In this document: positions 34,291-42,849 of the stretch, in pieces
Layout of the letters: every line of letters begins with the position of its first letter
How positions within the stretch are numbered: the stretch's first letter is position 1
Assembly (NCBI GenBank): GCA_963782045.1
Contig: CAWAIR010000037.1
Span: 682,001-746,000 of the forward strand
Direction of reading: 5' to 3'
Length of the DNA stretch: 64,000 nucleotides
Origin: CAVSRC01 sp963782045
GTDB taxonomy: Bacteria; Pseudomonadota; Alphaproteobacteria; Rhizobiales; Kaistiaceae
Notes under the pieces: generated by a model
Database searches by the model: none
The model's input: only the letters and a program-made list of their open reading frames with translations
What the model was told of the DNA's origin: nothing
Made by a program: the position numbers and the translations under genes

Positions 34291-34575
34291 ATGGCTTTCG
34301 GTCGTCAGGCGGCGGAAGAACTGCCGCACTTCCCCCTCGGTCACGCCCGCCGCGGATTCCGCGGACATATCTGCAATATCAGCGTGACCGACGAGATGTC
34401 GGGCTTGCCCACCGCCGAGCTTGAACGGCGGTTGATCGAACTCGGCTTCACCGAGGGTGCCGCGGTCGAGATCCTGTACGAAGGCATCATCGGCCACGAT
34501 CCCATCGCCGTGCGCGTCAACAACGCCACGGTGGCGCTGCGCCGTCGCGAGGCCATGGCGGTCTTCGTCCGCTGA
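34291..34575 (+). CDS. feoA: FeoA, ferrous iron transport accessory protein
   Basis: A 94-residue FeoA with an SH3-like core: HICNISVTDEMSGLPTAELERRLIELGFTEGAAVEILYEG and DPIAVRVNNATVALRRREAMAVFV. The consensus L-x-E-L-G-F-x-x-G and the final R-R-x-x-A are clear. The first 25 residues are longer than in E. coli. FeoA binds the cytoplasmic side of FeoB. It precedes feoB by 20 bp, and iron and oxygen boxes lie in the upstream gap. Confidence 0.93.
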   Translation: MAFGRQAAEELPHFPLGHARRGFRGHICNISVTDEMSGLPTAELERRLIELGFTEGAAVEILYEGIIGHDPIAVRVNNATVALRRREAMAVFVR

Positions 34576-34595
34576 ACCGCATCCGGACTCCAACG

Positions 34596-36473
34596 ATGGA
34601 CCAGGTATTGACCGCCAACCGGCATCTGGCGCTGGTCGGAACGCCGAACAGCGGCAAGACCGCCCTGTTCAACGCGCTGACCGGCAGCCGGCAGAAGGTC
34701 GCCAACTATCCCGGCGTCACGGTCGAGCGGAAGACAGGCGTGCTGTTCACGCCGGAGGGGCACAGCTTCACCGTGGTCGATCTGCCCGGCACCTATTCGC
34801 TGCGCGCCCGCAGCCCGGACGAAGAGGTGACGCGCGACGTCGTTCTCGGCCGCATGGCGGGCGAAGCCGAGCCCGACGCGCTGCTCTGCGTCGCCGACGC
34901 GACCAATCTCAGGCTGGCGCTCCGCCTGATGCTGGAACTGAAACGGCTCGGCCGGCCGGTCCTGCTGGTGCTCAACATGATCGACATCGCCCGCCGGCGC
35001 GGCATCGAGATCGACCTCGACAGGATGTCGGCCGAGCTCGGCCTGCCGGTGACCACATCGGCGGCCGTGCGTCGCGGCGGTACCGAAGAGGTGATCCGCC
35101 TGCTCGACCGGCTGGCTGCCGAGGAGAGCAAGCCGCATCTCGCCAACGACTGGGCGCCGCCCTCCGCACACGAGCTGCGCGCCGCCCAGCGCGAGGCCGA
35201 CCGCATCATCGAGCTCGCGGTGCGCACGCCGCCCAAGCCCGACACGCTGACCACGCGCCTCGACGCCGTGCTGCTCCATCCGGTGGCCGGCCTGCTGATC
35301 CTGCTCGCCGTGCTGTTCGTCATGTTCCAGGCGGTGTTCACCTGGGCGACGCCGGTGATGGACCTCATCTCCGCCGGCTTCGACGCGCTCGGCGTCGCGG
35401 TGCACGACACCCTGCCCGCCGGCCTGGTGCAAAGCTTCCTGCAGGACGGCGTCATCTCCGGGGTGGGCAGCGTGCTCGTCTTCCTGCCGCAGATCCTGAT
35501 CCTGTTCCTGTTCATCCTCCTGCTCGAAGACCTCGGCTACATGGCGCGCGCCGCCTTCCTGATGGACCGCATCATGGGCGGCGCCGGGCTGCACGGGCGC
35601 GCCTTCATCCCGCTGCTTTCCAGCTTCGCCTGCGCCATTCCCGGCATCATGGCGACCCGGGTCATCGACAGCCCGCGCGACCGGCTGACCACCATCCTGG
35701 TGGCGCCGCTGATGACCTGCTCGGCGCGCATCCCGGTCTATACGCTGATCATCTCCGCCTTCATTCCGGCCAAGACGGTCTGGGGCTTCAGCCTGCAGGG
35801 GCTGGTCATGTTCGGCCTCTACGCCGCCGGCATCGTCAGCGCGCTCGGCGTCTCGGCGCTCGCCAAGTTCTTCTTCTGGCGCGACGACCCGACGCCGCCC
35901 TTCATGCTCGAGCTGCCGGACTACAAGCTGCCGCGGCCGCGCAGCGTCCTCGTCGGCCTCACCACGCGCGCCAAGATCTTCCTGCAACGCGCGGGCACCA
36001 CGATCTTTTCGATGATGGTGGTGATCTGGTTCCTGGCCACCTTCCCGCGCCCGCCGGCGGGCGCGACCGGCCCCGCGATCGACTACAGCCTCGCCGCCAT
36101 CATCGGCCACGCCATCGCGCCGCTGCTCGCGCCGATCGGCTTCGGCTGGCAGATCGCCGTGGCGCTGGTGCCGGGCATGGCGGCACGCGAGGTGGCGGTG
36201 GCGGCGCTCGGCACGGTCTATGCCATCCAGGGCGGCGGTGAGGTCGCCCAGCAGATCGGCCACGTGCTGGCGCAGAACTGGAGCCTGGCGACCGCCCTTT
36301 CCCTGCTCGTCTGGTACATCTTCGCGCCGCAATGCGCCTCGACGCTCGCCGTCATCAAGCGGGAGACCGGCGGCTGGAAATGGATGTGGGTGACCTTCGG
36401 CTACATGCTGGCGCTGGCCTACATCGTCTCGTTCGTCACCTACCACGTCGCGGTTCTGCTCGGCGCCGGCTAG
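34596..36473 (+). CDS. feoB: FeoB, ferrous iron transporter with N-terminal G domain
   Basis: A 625-residue inner-membrane Fe(II) transporter. The G domain (about 1-170) has G1 GTPNSGKTALFN, G2 at NYPGVTVERKTG, G3 DLPGTYSL and G4 NMID. A GDI-type helical spacer follows, then a membrane part of about eight helices with Gate motifs (FIPLLSSFACAIPGIMATRVI and APLMTCSARIPVYTLII, both with the conserved Cys) and a final FAPQCASTLAVIKRETG. Length is slightly below E. coli FeoB. No separate FeoC was found. A strong hairpin terminator follows at 36553. Confidence 0.96.
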   Translation: MDQVLTANRHLALVGTPNSGKTALFNALTGSRQKVANYPGVTVERKTGVLFTPEGHSFTVVDLPGTYSLRARSPDEEVTRDVVLGRMAGEAEPDALLCVADATNLRLALRLMLELKRLGRPVLLVLNMIDIARRRGIEIDLDRMSAELGLPVTTSAAVRRGGTEEVIRLLDRLAAEESKPHLANDWAPPSAHELRAAQREADRIIELAVRTPPKPDTLTTRLDAVLLHPVAGLLILLAVLFVMFQAVFTWATPVMDLISAGFDALGVAVHDTLPAGLVQSFLQDGVISGVGSVLVFLPQILILFLFILLLEDLGYMARAAFLMDRIMGGAGLHGRAFIPLLSSFACAIPGIMATRVIDSPRDRLTTILVAPLMTCSARIPVYTLIISAFIPAKTVWGFSLQGLVMFGLYAAGIVSALGVSALAKFFFWRDDPTPPFMLELPDYKLPRPRSVLVGLTTRAKIFLQRAGTTIFSMMVVIWFLATFPRPPAGATGPAIDYSLAAIIGHAIAPLLAPIGFGWQIAVALVPGMAAREVAVAALGTVYAIQGGGEVAQQIGHVLAQNWSLATALSLLVWYIFAPQCASTLAVIKRETGGWKWMWVTFGYMLALAYIVSFVTYHVAVLLGAG

Positions 36474-36552
36474 ACAGCCAGGCCACCTCCCAACACGCCG
36501 CGGCGTACCGCGCCTATCGCTGCTTGTCGCGGAGCCAACGCTCCGACGGCTT

Positions 36553-36584
36553 GAGCGGGGCGCCCACAGGGCGCCCCGCTCTTT
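36553..36584 (+). terminator. Intrinsic terminator after feoB
   Basis: A perfect 13-bp stem GAGCGGGGCGCCC (36553-36565) / GGGCGCCCCGCTC (36569-36581) with loop ACA, followed by TTTG. It lies between feoB and the convergent cupredoxin-like gene and could serve both. Confidence 0.85.
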
Positions 36585-36610
36585 GTCCGAACGCGGACGG
36601 CGCCAGGCGG

Positions 36611-37207
36611 CTAGGTGACGGTGATGGTGCCCTGCATCCAACCATCGGTCGCCATTGCGCCGGCCCAACCGCCGTCACCGGTGCCGCAAGCCGCCATGCA
36701 CTGCCAGGGATACGACCCGGCCGGCGGCGACATGAACTGGTAGACGACCGTCGACAAGGGCGGCACCGGAACGTTGAGGAAGAAATTGTCGCCGTTGACG
36801 GTGAACGTATGGGCGGTGTTCTTGGCGGCGATCTGCTTGACCACCGTCCCATCCTGCGGGGATATGCTGTCCGGCGTCCCCTTGATCACCCGTATCGTGC
36901 CATCGATCGTGCCGCGAGCGACATTGTAGCCGGTGGGAATATCGGCTGGGCCATCATCGTAGCAGCGGACGGTCACCTGGATCAGGCGATTCGCCGGGAT
37001 CGAGAGGTTGGCGGGTACGTACTCCGGCCAGTCGTCGTTGCCGACCTTCTTTCCGATGATGATCTTCTGCGAGATTTCCAGAGGAGCCGCGGCGGCGTCT
37101 GCCATGCGCGGTATGGTGATCCCCAGGATGGCCATCGCAATCCCGGTGCCCGAAAATTGCAGCACCTGACGGCGGCTTGTTGAAAGGCCGTATAGTTTCG
37201 TGGACAC
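36611..37207 (-). CDS. Tat-exported cupredoxin-like protein with a degenerate CuA-type loop
   Basis: A 198-residue exported protein. The twin-arginine signal is STSRRQVLQFSGTGIAMAIL (about residues 8-27). The domain resembles the cupredoxin part of cytochrome oxidase subunit II: a first His in NTAHTFTVNGDNFFLNVP and a loop YPWQCMAACGTGDGGW. The two Cys have CuA spacing (CxxxC), but where CuA has His (four residues after the second Cys) this protein has Asp, and Trp stands in place of the Met. Copper binding is therefore uncertain. The start is GTG 37207 with AGAAGGA four bases upstream, the only start that places the RR signal at the N-terminus. An FNR-like box lies 68 bp upstream. Function unknown. 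Confidence 0.72.
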   Translation of the reverse strand: MSTKLYGLSTSRRQVLQFSGTGIAMAILGITIPRMADAAAAPLEISQKIIIGKKVGNDDWPEYVPANLSIPANRLIQVTVRCYDDGPADIPTGYNVARGTIDGTIRVIKGTPDSISPQDGTVVKQIAAKNTAHTFTVNGDNFFLNVPVPPLSTVVYQFMSPPAGSYPWQCMAACGTGDGGWAGAMATDGWMQGTITVT

Positions 37208-37274
37208 AGGTTCCTTCTCCCCGGTTCGCCTGTCGCCCACCAGAGCGTTCTTTCTGAAATGCCGCCTTGCGGCA

Positions 37275-37288
37275 TTGAGTTGGATCAA
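37275..37288. promoter_or_regulatory. FNR/FixK-type box before the cupredoxin-like gene
   Basis: TTGAGTTGGATCAA matches TTGAT-N4-ATCAA at nine of ten positions. Its nearest end is 68 bp upstream of the GTG start at 37207 on the minus strand. Confidence 0.5.
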
Positions 37289-37382
37289 CTCCAAACACGG
37301 CAGCAGCATCAACCCGACGGCCGGCCATGTGCGGCGCGCCGGCCCCGCCATTGCGATGGGCGCCAGCGCCCGAGCCTCGGTT

Positions 37383-37396
37383 TTGACCTTGATCAA
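37383..37396. promoter_or_regulatory. FNR/FixK-type box before ubiTUV
   Basis: TTGACCTTGATCAA has perfect ATCAA and TTGAC half-sites (TTGAC is an accepted FNR variant), ending 34 bp before the ubiT start. ubiTUV genes are oxygen-regulated through FNR/Anr-type factors in other proteobacteria. Confidence 0.6.
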
Positions 37397-37430
37397 ATCC
37401 AACCGGCGGCGGCGGCCATAGCCTCGCCTC

Positions 37431-37979
37431 ATGCCGACACCCCTCAATGCCGGGCCCACCGCCACGCCTTTGCGCCCCCTCTTGCAGGACGCGCGGGCGC
37501 TGTTGCTGGCCTCGGTGCCGCTGGCGCTGATCCAGCCGATCCTCGACCGCATCGCGACGCAGGTGGCGCACACGCGGCCGGAGCTTTTCGCCCGGCTCGG
37601 CGGCCAGTCCGGCAAGCGCTTCCTGATCGATCCGACCGACCTGCCCTTCGTGCTGGTGCTCATCCCCGATTCCGCGCGTCCCCGCCTGACGGCGCACCGG
37701 CGGAGCGCCATGCCGGCGCACGATGCCGCCATCGCCGGGTCCTTCTTTCGCCTGCTCGACCTGGTCGACGGCGAGCTCGACGGCGATGCCCTGTTCTTCA
37801 CCCGCGATCTCAGCGTCTCCGGCGACACCGAGGCGGTGGTGACGCTCAGGAACGCACTGGACGACATGGAGGGAAGCGCCATGGACAGCGTGCTCGACGC
37901 CTTCGGTCCGCTATCGGGACCGGCCAATTTCATTCTGTCGAAACTGCGCCCGAAGGGCGGCGCGAACGACCATGGCTGA
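37431..37979 (+). CDS. ubiT: UbiT, SCP2-domain accessory factor of O2-independent ubiquinone synthesis
   Basis: A 182-residue protein with an SCP2 sterol-carrier fold: ALIQPILDRIATQVAHTRPELFARL, RFLIDPTDLPFVLVLIPDS, AAIAGSFFRLLDLVDGELDGDALFFTRDLSVSGDTEAVVTLRNALDDME. This last run is characteristic of UbiT/YhbT. In E. coli UbiT works with UbiU and UbiV to hydroxylate the ubiquinone precursor without oxygen. Its last 8 bases overlap ubiU, and an FNR-type box stands just upstream. Order ubiT-ubiU-ubiV confirms the assignment. Confidence 0.92.
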   Translation: MPTPLNAGPTATPLRPLLQDARALLLASVPLALIQPILDRIATQVAHTRPELFARLGGQSGKRFLIDPTDLPFVLVLIPDSARPRLTAHRRSAMPAHDAAIAGSFFRLLDLVDGELDGDALFFTRDLSVSGDTEAVVTLRNALDDMEGSAMDSVLDAFGPLSGPANFILSKLRPKGGANDHG

Positions 37980-38985
37980 CGGCGGCATGGTGCGCCCCGA
38001 GCTGGTCTGCCCGGCGGGAACGCCGGCGGGCCTGAGGACCGCCGTCGATGCCGGCGCCGACACCGTCTATTGCGGCCTGCAGAACGCCACCAACGCGCGC
38101 AACTTCCCCGGCCTCAATTTCACGCCCGCAGAGCTGGAGCAGGCGGTCGCCTATGCCCACGAGCGCGGCGCCAAGATCCTGCTCGCGGTCAACACCTTTC
38201 CGCCGGCCGGGCAGTTCGACCTGTGGCGCGAGGCCATCGATCTGGCGCCGCGCGTCGGCGTCGATGCGGTGATCGTCGCCGACATGGGCGTGGCCGACTA
38301 TGCGGCGCGGACCTATCCCGACCTCCGCCTGCATCTCTCGGTGCAGGCCGGCGCCTCGTCGCCGGAGGCGATCCGCTTCAACTGCGAGGCCTTCGGCATC
38401 AAGCGCGTGGTGCTGCCGCGCCTGTTGACGGTCGCCGAGATCGCCGGTGTCCACCGCGAGATCCCGTGCGAGATCGAGGCCTTCATCTTCGGCTCGATCG
38501 GCATGATGGCGGAGGGCCGTTGCAGCCTGTCGAGCTACGCCACGGGGCTGTCGACCAACATGGACGGCGTCTGCTCGCCGGCCGCCGACGTCCACTACGA
38601 GGAGGACGCCGAACACAACCTGACGACGCGTCTCGGAGAATTCGTCATCGACCGTTTCGCAGCCGGCGAGAACGCCGGCTACCCGACCATCTGCAAGGGA
38701 CGCTACCTCTGCGGGCTCTCGGACGGCCCGGCCTATCCCTTCGAGGAGCCGGTCAGCCTCAACCTGTCGGCGCTGCTGCCCGAGCTCGCCAAGGCCGGCG
38801 TCACGGCGCTCAAGATCGAGGGCCGCCAGCGCAGCCGCGCCTACGTCAAGACGGTGGTCTCCGCCTTCCGCAAGGCGGTCGACGCCATCATGGAAGGTCG
38901 CGATCCGGGGCTTGCCGACCTGCTCGCGCTCACCGAAGGTCACCGGCAAACGGAAGCCGCCTACCGGAGCAAGACATGGCGCTAA
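37972..38985 (+). CDS. ubiU: UbiU, U32-family iron-sulfur subunit of O2-independent ubiquinone hydroxylation
   Basis: A 337-residue U32-peptidase-like protein: PELVCPAGTPAGLRTAVDAGADTVYCGLQNATNARNF and FTPAELEQAVAYAHERGAKILLAVNTFP. The four-Cys set for a 4Fe-4S cluster appears as EGRCSLSSYATG, DGVCSP and TICKGRYLCGLSDG. The C-terminus has KIEGRQRSRAYVKTVVSAFRKAVD. It forms a heterodimer with UbiV and carries out the anaerobic C-hydroxylation steps. Length and motifs match UbiU rather than the RlhA or TrhP members of the family. It overlaps ubiT by 8 bp and ubiV by 10 bp. Confidence 0.93.
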   Translation: MADGGMVRPELVCPAGTPAGLRTAVDAGADTVYCGLQNATNARNFPGLNFTPAELEQAVAYAHERGAKILLAVNTFPPAGQFDLWREAIDLAPRVGVDAVIVADMGVADYAARTYPDLRLHLSVQAGASSPEAIRFNCEAFGIKRVVLPRLLTVAEIAGVHREIPCEIEAFIFGSIGMMAEGRCSLSSYATGLSTNMDGVCSPAADVHYEEDAEHNLTTRLGEFVIDRFAAGENAGYPTICKGRYLCGLSDGPAYPFEEPVSLNLSALLPELAKAGVTALKIEGRQRSRAYVKTVVSAFRKAVDAIMEGRDPGLADLLALTEGHRQTEAAYRSKTWR

Positions 38986-39935
38986 CTGGGGCGATAACTG
39001 GGGCGATAACTGGGGCGACAAACCGCGCGGCACTGACGCTCGGCCCGGTGCTGTTCAACTGGCAGCCGGAGCGCTGGCGCGATTTCTACTTCCGCATCGC
39101 CGACGAGGCACCGGTGGAGACGGTCTATCTCGGCGAGGCGATCTGCTCGAAGCGGGCGCCCCTGTTCGACAAGCACTTCGAGGCGGTGGCGGGGCGTCTG
39201 GAGGCGGCGGGCAAGACGGTGGTGCTGTCGACGCTGGCCGAGGTGTTCCTGCCCGTCGACCGCAGGCTGGTGGCCGAGATCACCGCCCAGGACCGCCGTA
39301 TGGTCGAGGTCAACGACGCCTCGGCGCTCTATCATCTCGGCGAGCGGCCGCACGCCATCGGCCCGTTCATGAACGTCTATAACGAGCGCACCGTGGCGAT
39401 GCTGGCGCGGCGTGGCGCCAGGAATTTCTGCCTGCCGGTGGAGATGCCGGCGCGGGCCATCGGCGCGCTCAGCGAGGCAACCAGGGGCCTCGACGTGACC
39501 TTCGAGGTGATGGTGTTCGGCCGCATGCCGCTGGCGCTCTCCGCCCGCTGCTATCACGCCCGTGTCCACGGGCGCACGCGCAACACCTGCCGCTATGTCT
39601 GCAAGGATGACCCGGACGGGATGACGCTGAAGACGCTGGAGGGCCAGCCCTTCCTCGCGGTCAACGGCATCCAGACGCTCTCCTACGAATGCCTCAACCT
39701 CGCCGGCGAACTGGCCGAGCTGTCGTCGATGGGCATAGCGCGCTTCCGCCTGTCGCCGCAGGATTGCGACATGGTCGAAGTCGCTTCGATCTTCCGCAAC
39801 CTCGTCGACCGGCACATCTCCGCCGGCGAGGCCTCGGCGATGCTCGACGAGATTGCGCTCGCCATGCCGTTCGCCAACGGCTTCTACCATCGCCTGCCCG
39901 GCCATCGCCTGGTCGATCGGCACGCCGCAACCTAG
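38976..39935 (+). CDS. ubiV: UbiV, U32-family partner of UbiU
   Basis: A 319-residue U32-like protein: LTLGPVLFNWQPERWRDFYFRIAD, VETVYLGEAICSKRAPLF, HAIGPFMNVYNE, EVMVFGRMPLALSARCYHAR, NTCRYVCKDDPDG and NGIQTLSYECLNL. The Cys in EAICSKR, the CxxxC and the final YEC supply the iron-sulfur ligands. It pairs with UbiU. ATG 38976 overlaps the end of ubiU by 10 bp. Directly after the start, three tandem 12-bp units encode a repeated TGAI/TGAT stretch (residues 4-15) that precedes the conserved LTLGPVLFNW; this N-terminal extension is unusual and probably a replication-slippage product. Confidence 0.92.
   Translation: MALTGAITGAITGATNRAALTLGPVLFNWQPERWRDFYFRIADEAPVETVYLGEAICSKRAPLFDKHFEAVAGRLEAAGKTVVLSTLAEVFLPVDRRLVAEITAQDRRMVEVNDASALYHLGERPHAIGPFMNVYNERTVAMLARRGARNFCLPVEMPARAIGALSEATRGLDVTFEVMVFGRMPLALSARCYHARVHGRTRNTCRYVCKDDPDGMTLKTLEGQPFLAVNGIQTLSYECLNLAGELAELSSMGIARFRLSPQDCDMVEVASIFRNLVDRHISAGEASAMLDEIALAMPFANGFYHRLPGHRLVDRHAAT
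38984..39019 (+). repeat. 12-bp tandem repeat, three units, inside the 5' end of ubiV
   Basis: Three units AACTGGGGCGAT / AACTGGGGCGAT / AACTGGGGCGAC at 38984, 38996 and 39008. Being a multiple of three, changes in copy number keep the frame. The ubiU stop codon overlaps the first unit. Confidence 0.92.
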
Positions 39936-40018
39936 CCCACGGCAGCCGGCCCCATCCCGCGCACCTTGCCAGCGGCTGCCGGGCTGCTAGGCATGCGACT
40001 TCCTCGGAGGTTCGCCCC

Positions 40019-41383
40019 ATGACTACCCATCCCAGACTCGCGTTCATCGGCGCCGGCTCGACGGTGTTCATGAAGAACATCATCGGCGACGTGCTCCAGC
40101 GGCCGGCGCTGGCCGGCGCCACCCTCGCGCTGATGGACATCGACCGCCAGCGGCTGGACGAATCGGCGGTGGTGGCGCGCAAGCTGATCGCGACGCTGGA
40201 GGTGCCGGCGACGGTCGAGACCCATACCGACCAGCGGCGCGCGCTTCACGGCGCCGACTTCGTCGTGGCGGCCTTCCAGATCGGCGGCTTCGAGCCGGCC
40301 ACGGTGACCGATTTCGAGGTGCCGAAGACATACGGCCTGCGCGCAACAATCGCCGACACGCTTGGGGTCGGCGGCATCATGCGGGGCCTGCGCACGGTGC
40401 CCTATCTGTGGAAGCTCTGCGAGGACATGCTCGCCGTCTGCCCCGACGCGCTGATGCTGCAATACGTCAACCCGATGGCGATCAATACCTGGGCGATCGC
40501 CGAGAAATACCCTCAGATCAAGCAGGTGGGGCTCTGCCATTCGGTGCAGGGCACGGCGGAGCAACTGGCCAAGGACCTCGACATCCCGATCGAGCGCATC
40601 CGCTACCGCGCCGCCGGCATCAACCACATGGCCTTCTACCTCATCTTCGAGGAAGTGCTGGCCGACGGCAGCACGCGCGATCTCTATCCCGACCTTCGCA
40701 GAGCCTACGCCGAGGGGCGCGCGCCGAAGCCCGGCTGGAACCCGCGCTGCCCCAACAAAGTGCGCTACGAGATGCTGACCCGGGTCGGCTATTTCGTCAC
40801 CGAAAGCTCGGAGCATTTCGCCGAATACACGCCGTGGTTCATCAAGCGCGACCGGCCGGACCTGATCGAGAAATACGGCATCCCGCTCGACGAATATCCG
40901 AAGCGCTGCATCGAGCAGATCGACCGCTGGAAGACGCAGGCCGACGAATATCGCAGCGCAGACCGGATCGCGGTCGCGGAGAGCCGCGAATACGCCTCGT
41001 CGATCATGAACGCGGCGTGGACCGGCGAACCGGCGGTGATCTACGGCAACGTCCGCAACACCGGCCTCATCACGTCGCTACCCGAGGGCTGCGCGGTCGA
41101 GGTGCCGTGCCTGGTCGACCGCAACGGCATCCAGCCGACCCATGTCGGTGCGCTGCCGCCGCAGCTTGCCGCGATGATGCGCACCAACGTCAACGTGCAG
41201 GAGTTGACCGTGGCGGCGCTGATCGAGGAGAGCCGCGAGCACATCTATCACGCGGCGATGATGGACCCGCACACCGCCGCCGAGCTCGACCTCGACCAGA
41301 TCTGGAGCCTCACCGACGACCTCATCGCCGCCCATGGCGACTGGCTGCCGGCGTGGGCGCGGCAAGCGCCGAAGAACGGCTGA
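40019..41383 (+). CDS. melA: Glycoside hydrolase family 4 alpha-galactosidase (MelA-like)
   Basis: A 454-residue GH4 enzyme. These use NAD+ and a divalent metal and cleave by an oxidation-elimination mechanism. Landmarks are FIGAGSTVFMKNIIGDVL (dinucleotide binding), QYVNPMAINTWAI, GLCHSVQGTAEQLAKDL (metal-ligand Cys-His region, CHSV as in MelA), AAGINHMAFYL, VRYEMLTRVGYFVTESSEHFAEYTPW and VIYGNVRNTGLI. The CHSV signature points to alpha-galactosidase rather than alpha-glucosidase. ATG 40019 has CGGAGG eight bases upstream; the frame is open before it but only as antisense-like sequence. It is convergent with a LacI-type regulator that faces a sugar ABC operon. Confidence 0.88.
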   Translation: MTTHPRLAFIGAGSTVFMKNIIGDVLQRPALAGATLALMDIDRQRLDESAVVARKLIATLEVPATVETHTDQRRALHGADFVVAAFQIGGFEPATVTDFEVPKTYGLRATIADTLGVGGIMRGLRTVPYLWKLCEDMLAVCPDALMLQYVNPMAINTWAIAEKYPQIKQVGLCHSVQGTAEQLAKDLDIPIERIRYRAAGINHMAFYLIFEEVLADGSTRDLYPDLRRAYAEGRAPKPGWNPRCPNKVRYEMLTRVGYFVTESSEHFAEYTPWFIKRDRPDLIEKYGIPLDEYPKRCIEQIDRWKTQADEYRSADRIAVAESREYASSIMNAAWTGEPAVIYGNVRNTGLITSLPEGCAVEVPCLVDRNGIQPTHVGALPPQLAAMMRTNVNVQELTVAALIEESREHIYHAAMMDPHTAAELDLDQIWSLTDDLIAAHGDWLPAWARQAPKNG

Positions 41384-41417
41384 AGGCGGCGACCGCCCTC
41401 CTCCTTGCCGAGATCGG

Positions 41418-42557
41418 CTACGTCTGGCCGGCCTGCCAGCCGGCCTTGGCGCCGGCCGTCGGCACGCCTTGACGGGCGCCGACCACGGCGGGCGTCCCGG
41501 GACGCAGGGGCGCGACGCTTTCGCGCACCACCAATGTGCAGGGCAGACGCGTGATGCGGTTCGCCGGCGGACTGCCGGTGCCGGTCATGCGCTGGACGAG
41601 AACCTGGGCCGCGACCCGCCCGAGCTCGGCACGCGGCTGGTGCATGGTGGTGAGGCCCGGGTCGAACAGCGCCGCATAGCCGATGTCGTCGAAGCCGGCG
41701 ACCGAGACGTCCTCCGGCACCGACAGGCCGGCGTCGCGCACGGCCTTGATGAAGCCGATGGCGGTTTCGTCATTGGCGGCAAACACCGCCGTCGGCCTGT
41801 CGGCCATCGGCAGGAAATGCTGCGTTGCGGCTTCCTCGCCGCCCTCCGCCCGGTAGTTGCCTTGCCAGACGAGCCAGGGATCGTAGACGATGCCGGCGGC
41901 CTCGAGCGCGTCGCGATAGCCGGCGAGGCGGTCGTCGGCCTCGGGACCGCGCATCGGGCCGGTGATGTGGCCGATGCGCCGATGGCCGGCGCCGATCAGG
42001 TATTCGGTGAGCGTGCGGGCGGCGTCGCGGTTGGCGCTTTCGACAAAGGGTACCGACACGCCGGGGATGTCGTTGCACACCAGAATCAGAGGCACGCTGG
42101 CGTCGAGCTCGGCGAAGCGAGGGGCCGGCATGCGGCCCGAGAACAGCAGGACGCCGTCCACCTGGCCGGAGCGCACCAGACGGTCGTAGTGGCTCTCGCG
42201 CGCGTTGTCGCCGCGCGTGTCGCCCATCACCATGCCGTAGCCTGCCTCGAACAGCGCTTCCTCGACGGCGTTGAGGATGGCGGTGAAGAACGAATCGCCG
42301 ATGCCGTTGAGGAGCGCCAGCACCATCTTGGTCGAGCGCGCCCTGAGACTGCGGGCGGTGGCGTTGGGAATGAAGCCGGTCTCGCGGATGGCGGAAAAGA
42401 CCGCCGCCCGAGTCTTCTCGGCGACGCGGTCGGGCATCGCCAGGGTACGGCTCACCGTCGCCGTCGACACGCCGGCGCGGCGCGCGACATCGGTGATGGT
42501 CACCGCCCGTCGCCCAGCCTGCGCGCGAGGCGCCTGGTCGTCGCGCTCCTTGCCCAT
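41418..42557 (-). CDS. LacI-family transcription repressor
   Basis: A 379-residue LacI/GalR regulator: HTH AVTITDVARRAGVSTATVSRTLAMPDRVAEKTRAAVFSAIRE, hinge GFIPNATARSLRARSTKMV, and a periplasmic-binding-type core (VLALLNGIGDSFF, GDTRGDNARE, GVSVPFVESANRDAARTLTEYLIGAGHRRIGHITGP, PTAVFAANDETAIGFIKAVRDAGLSVPEDVSVAGFDDIGYAALFDPGLTT). ATG 42557 has GGAGG about nine bases upstream. It is divergent from the sugar ABC transporter operon whose promoter region contains a perfect LacI-type operator, so it is the likely repressor of that operon. Effector sugar unknown. Confidence 0.92.
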   Translation of the reverse strand: MGKERDDQAPRAQAGRRAVTITDVARRAGVSTATVSRTLAMPDRVAEKTRAAVFSAIRETGFIPNATARSLRARSTKMVLALLNGIGDSFFTAILNAVEEALFEAGYGMVMGDTRGDNARESHYDRLVRSGQVDGVLLFSGRMPAPRFAELDASVPLILVCNDIPGVSVPFVESANRDAARTLTEYLIGAGHRRIGHITGPMRGPEADDRLAGYRDALEAAGIVYDPWLVWQGNYRAEGGEEAATQHFLPMADRPTAVFAANDETAIGFIKAVRDAGLSVPEDVSVAGFDDIGYAALFDPGLTTMHQPRAELGRVAAQVLVQRMTGTGSPPANRITRLPCTLVVRESVAPLRPGTPAVVGARQGVPTAGAKAGWQAGQT

Positions 42558-42598
42558 TCGGCATTTCCTCCCGAATTGCCAATGCGCGCGGAATTGCA

Positions 42599-42626
42599 TT
42601 GACAACCCTTGGTGTTCTAATAGACT
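42599..42626 (+). promoter_or_regulatory. Sigma70-type promoter of the sugar ABC operon
   Basis: TTGACA (42599-42604) and TAGACT (42621-42626) are 16 bases apart in an AT-richer segment of the 292-bp divergent gap. The operator at 42631 lies immediately downstream, over the expected transcription start. A leader of about 215 bases would precede the first gene. Confidence 0.6.
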
Positions 42627-42630
42627 GGAA

Positions 42631-42644
42631 TGTAATCGATTACA
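42631..42644. promoter_or_regulatory. LacI-family operator
   Basis: TGTAATCGATTACA is a perfect 14-bp palindrome with the central CG typical of LacI/GalR-family operators. It overlaps the probable transcription start of the sugar ABC operon and lies 74 bp upstream of the divergent LacI-type gene, so repression of the operon and autoregulation are both possible. Confidence 0.8.
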
Positions 42645-42849
42645 ACGCTTGGGCAAGCGGGAGCTCCTGCCCGAGGGAGTGTTGTGATCAGCGCCCACGG
42701 GCGCAAAAAAGACAAGCGCCGAAACGCGCTTTGTGAGGGAGGGGACCGGCGCCAACCACGCCATTTCCCCAGTGACACGAAGGCCGGCCCGTCGGGCCGG
42801 CGTGATTGTGAGTGCGCGCTCTGCCGGCGCGCGTAAACGGGAGGAAGGA

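Noticed and set aside
34596..36473. Reading the feoB C-terminus for a fused FeoC
   Set aside because: The end (YIVSFVTYHVAVLLGAG) is the last membrane helix; no FeoC-type winged helix is present or nearby.
36332..37183. Plus-strand frame across the feoB end and cupredoxin-like gene
   Set aside because: It runs antisense to the Tat signal and cupredoxin domain and out of frame with feoB; a shadow.
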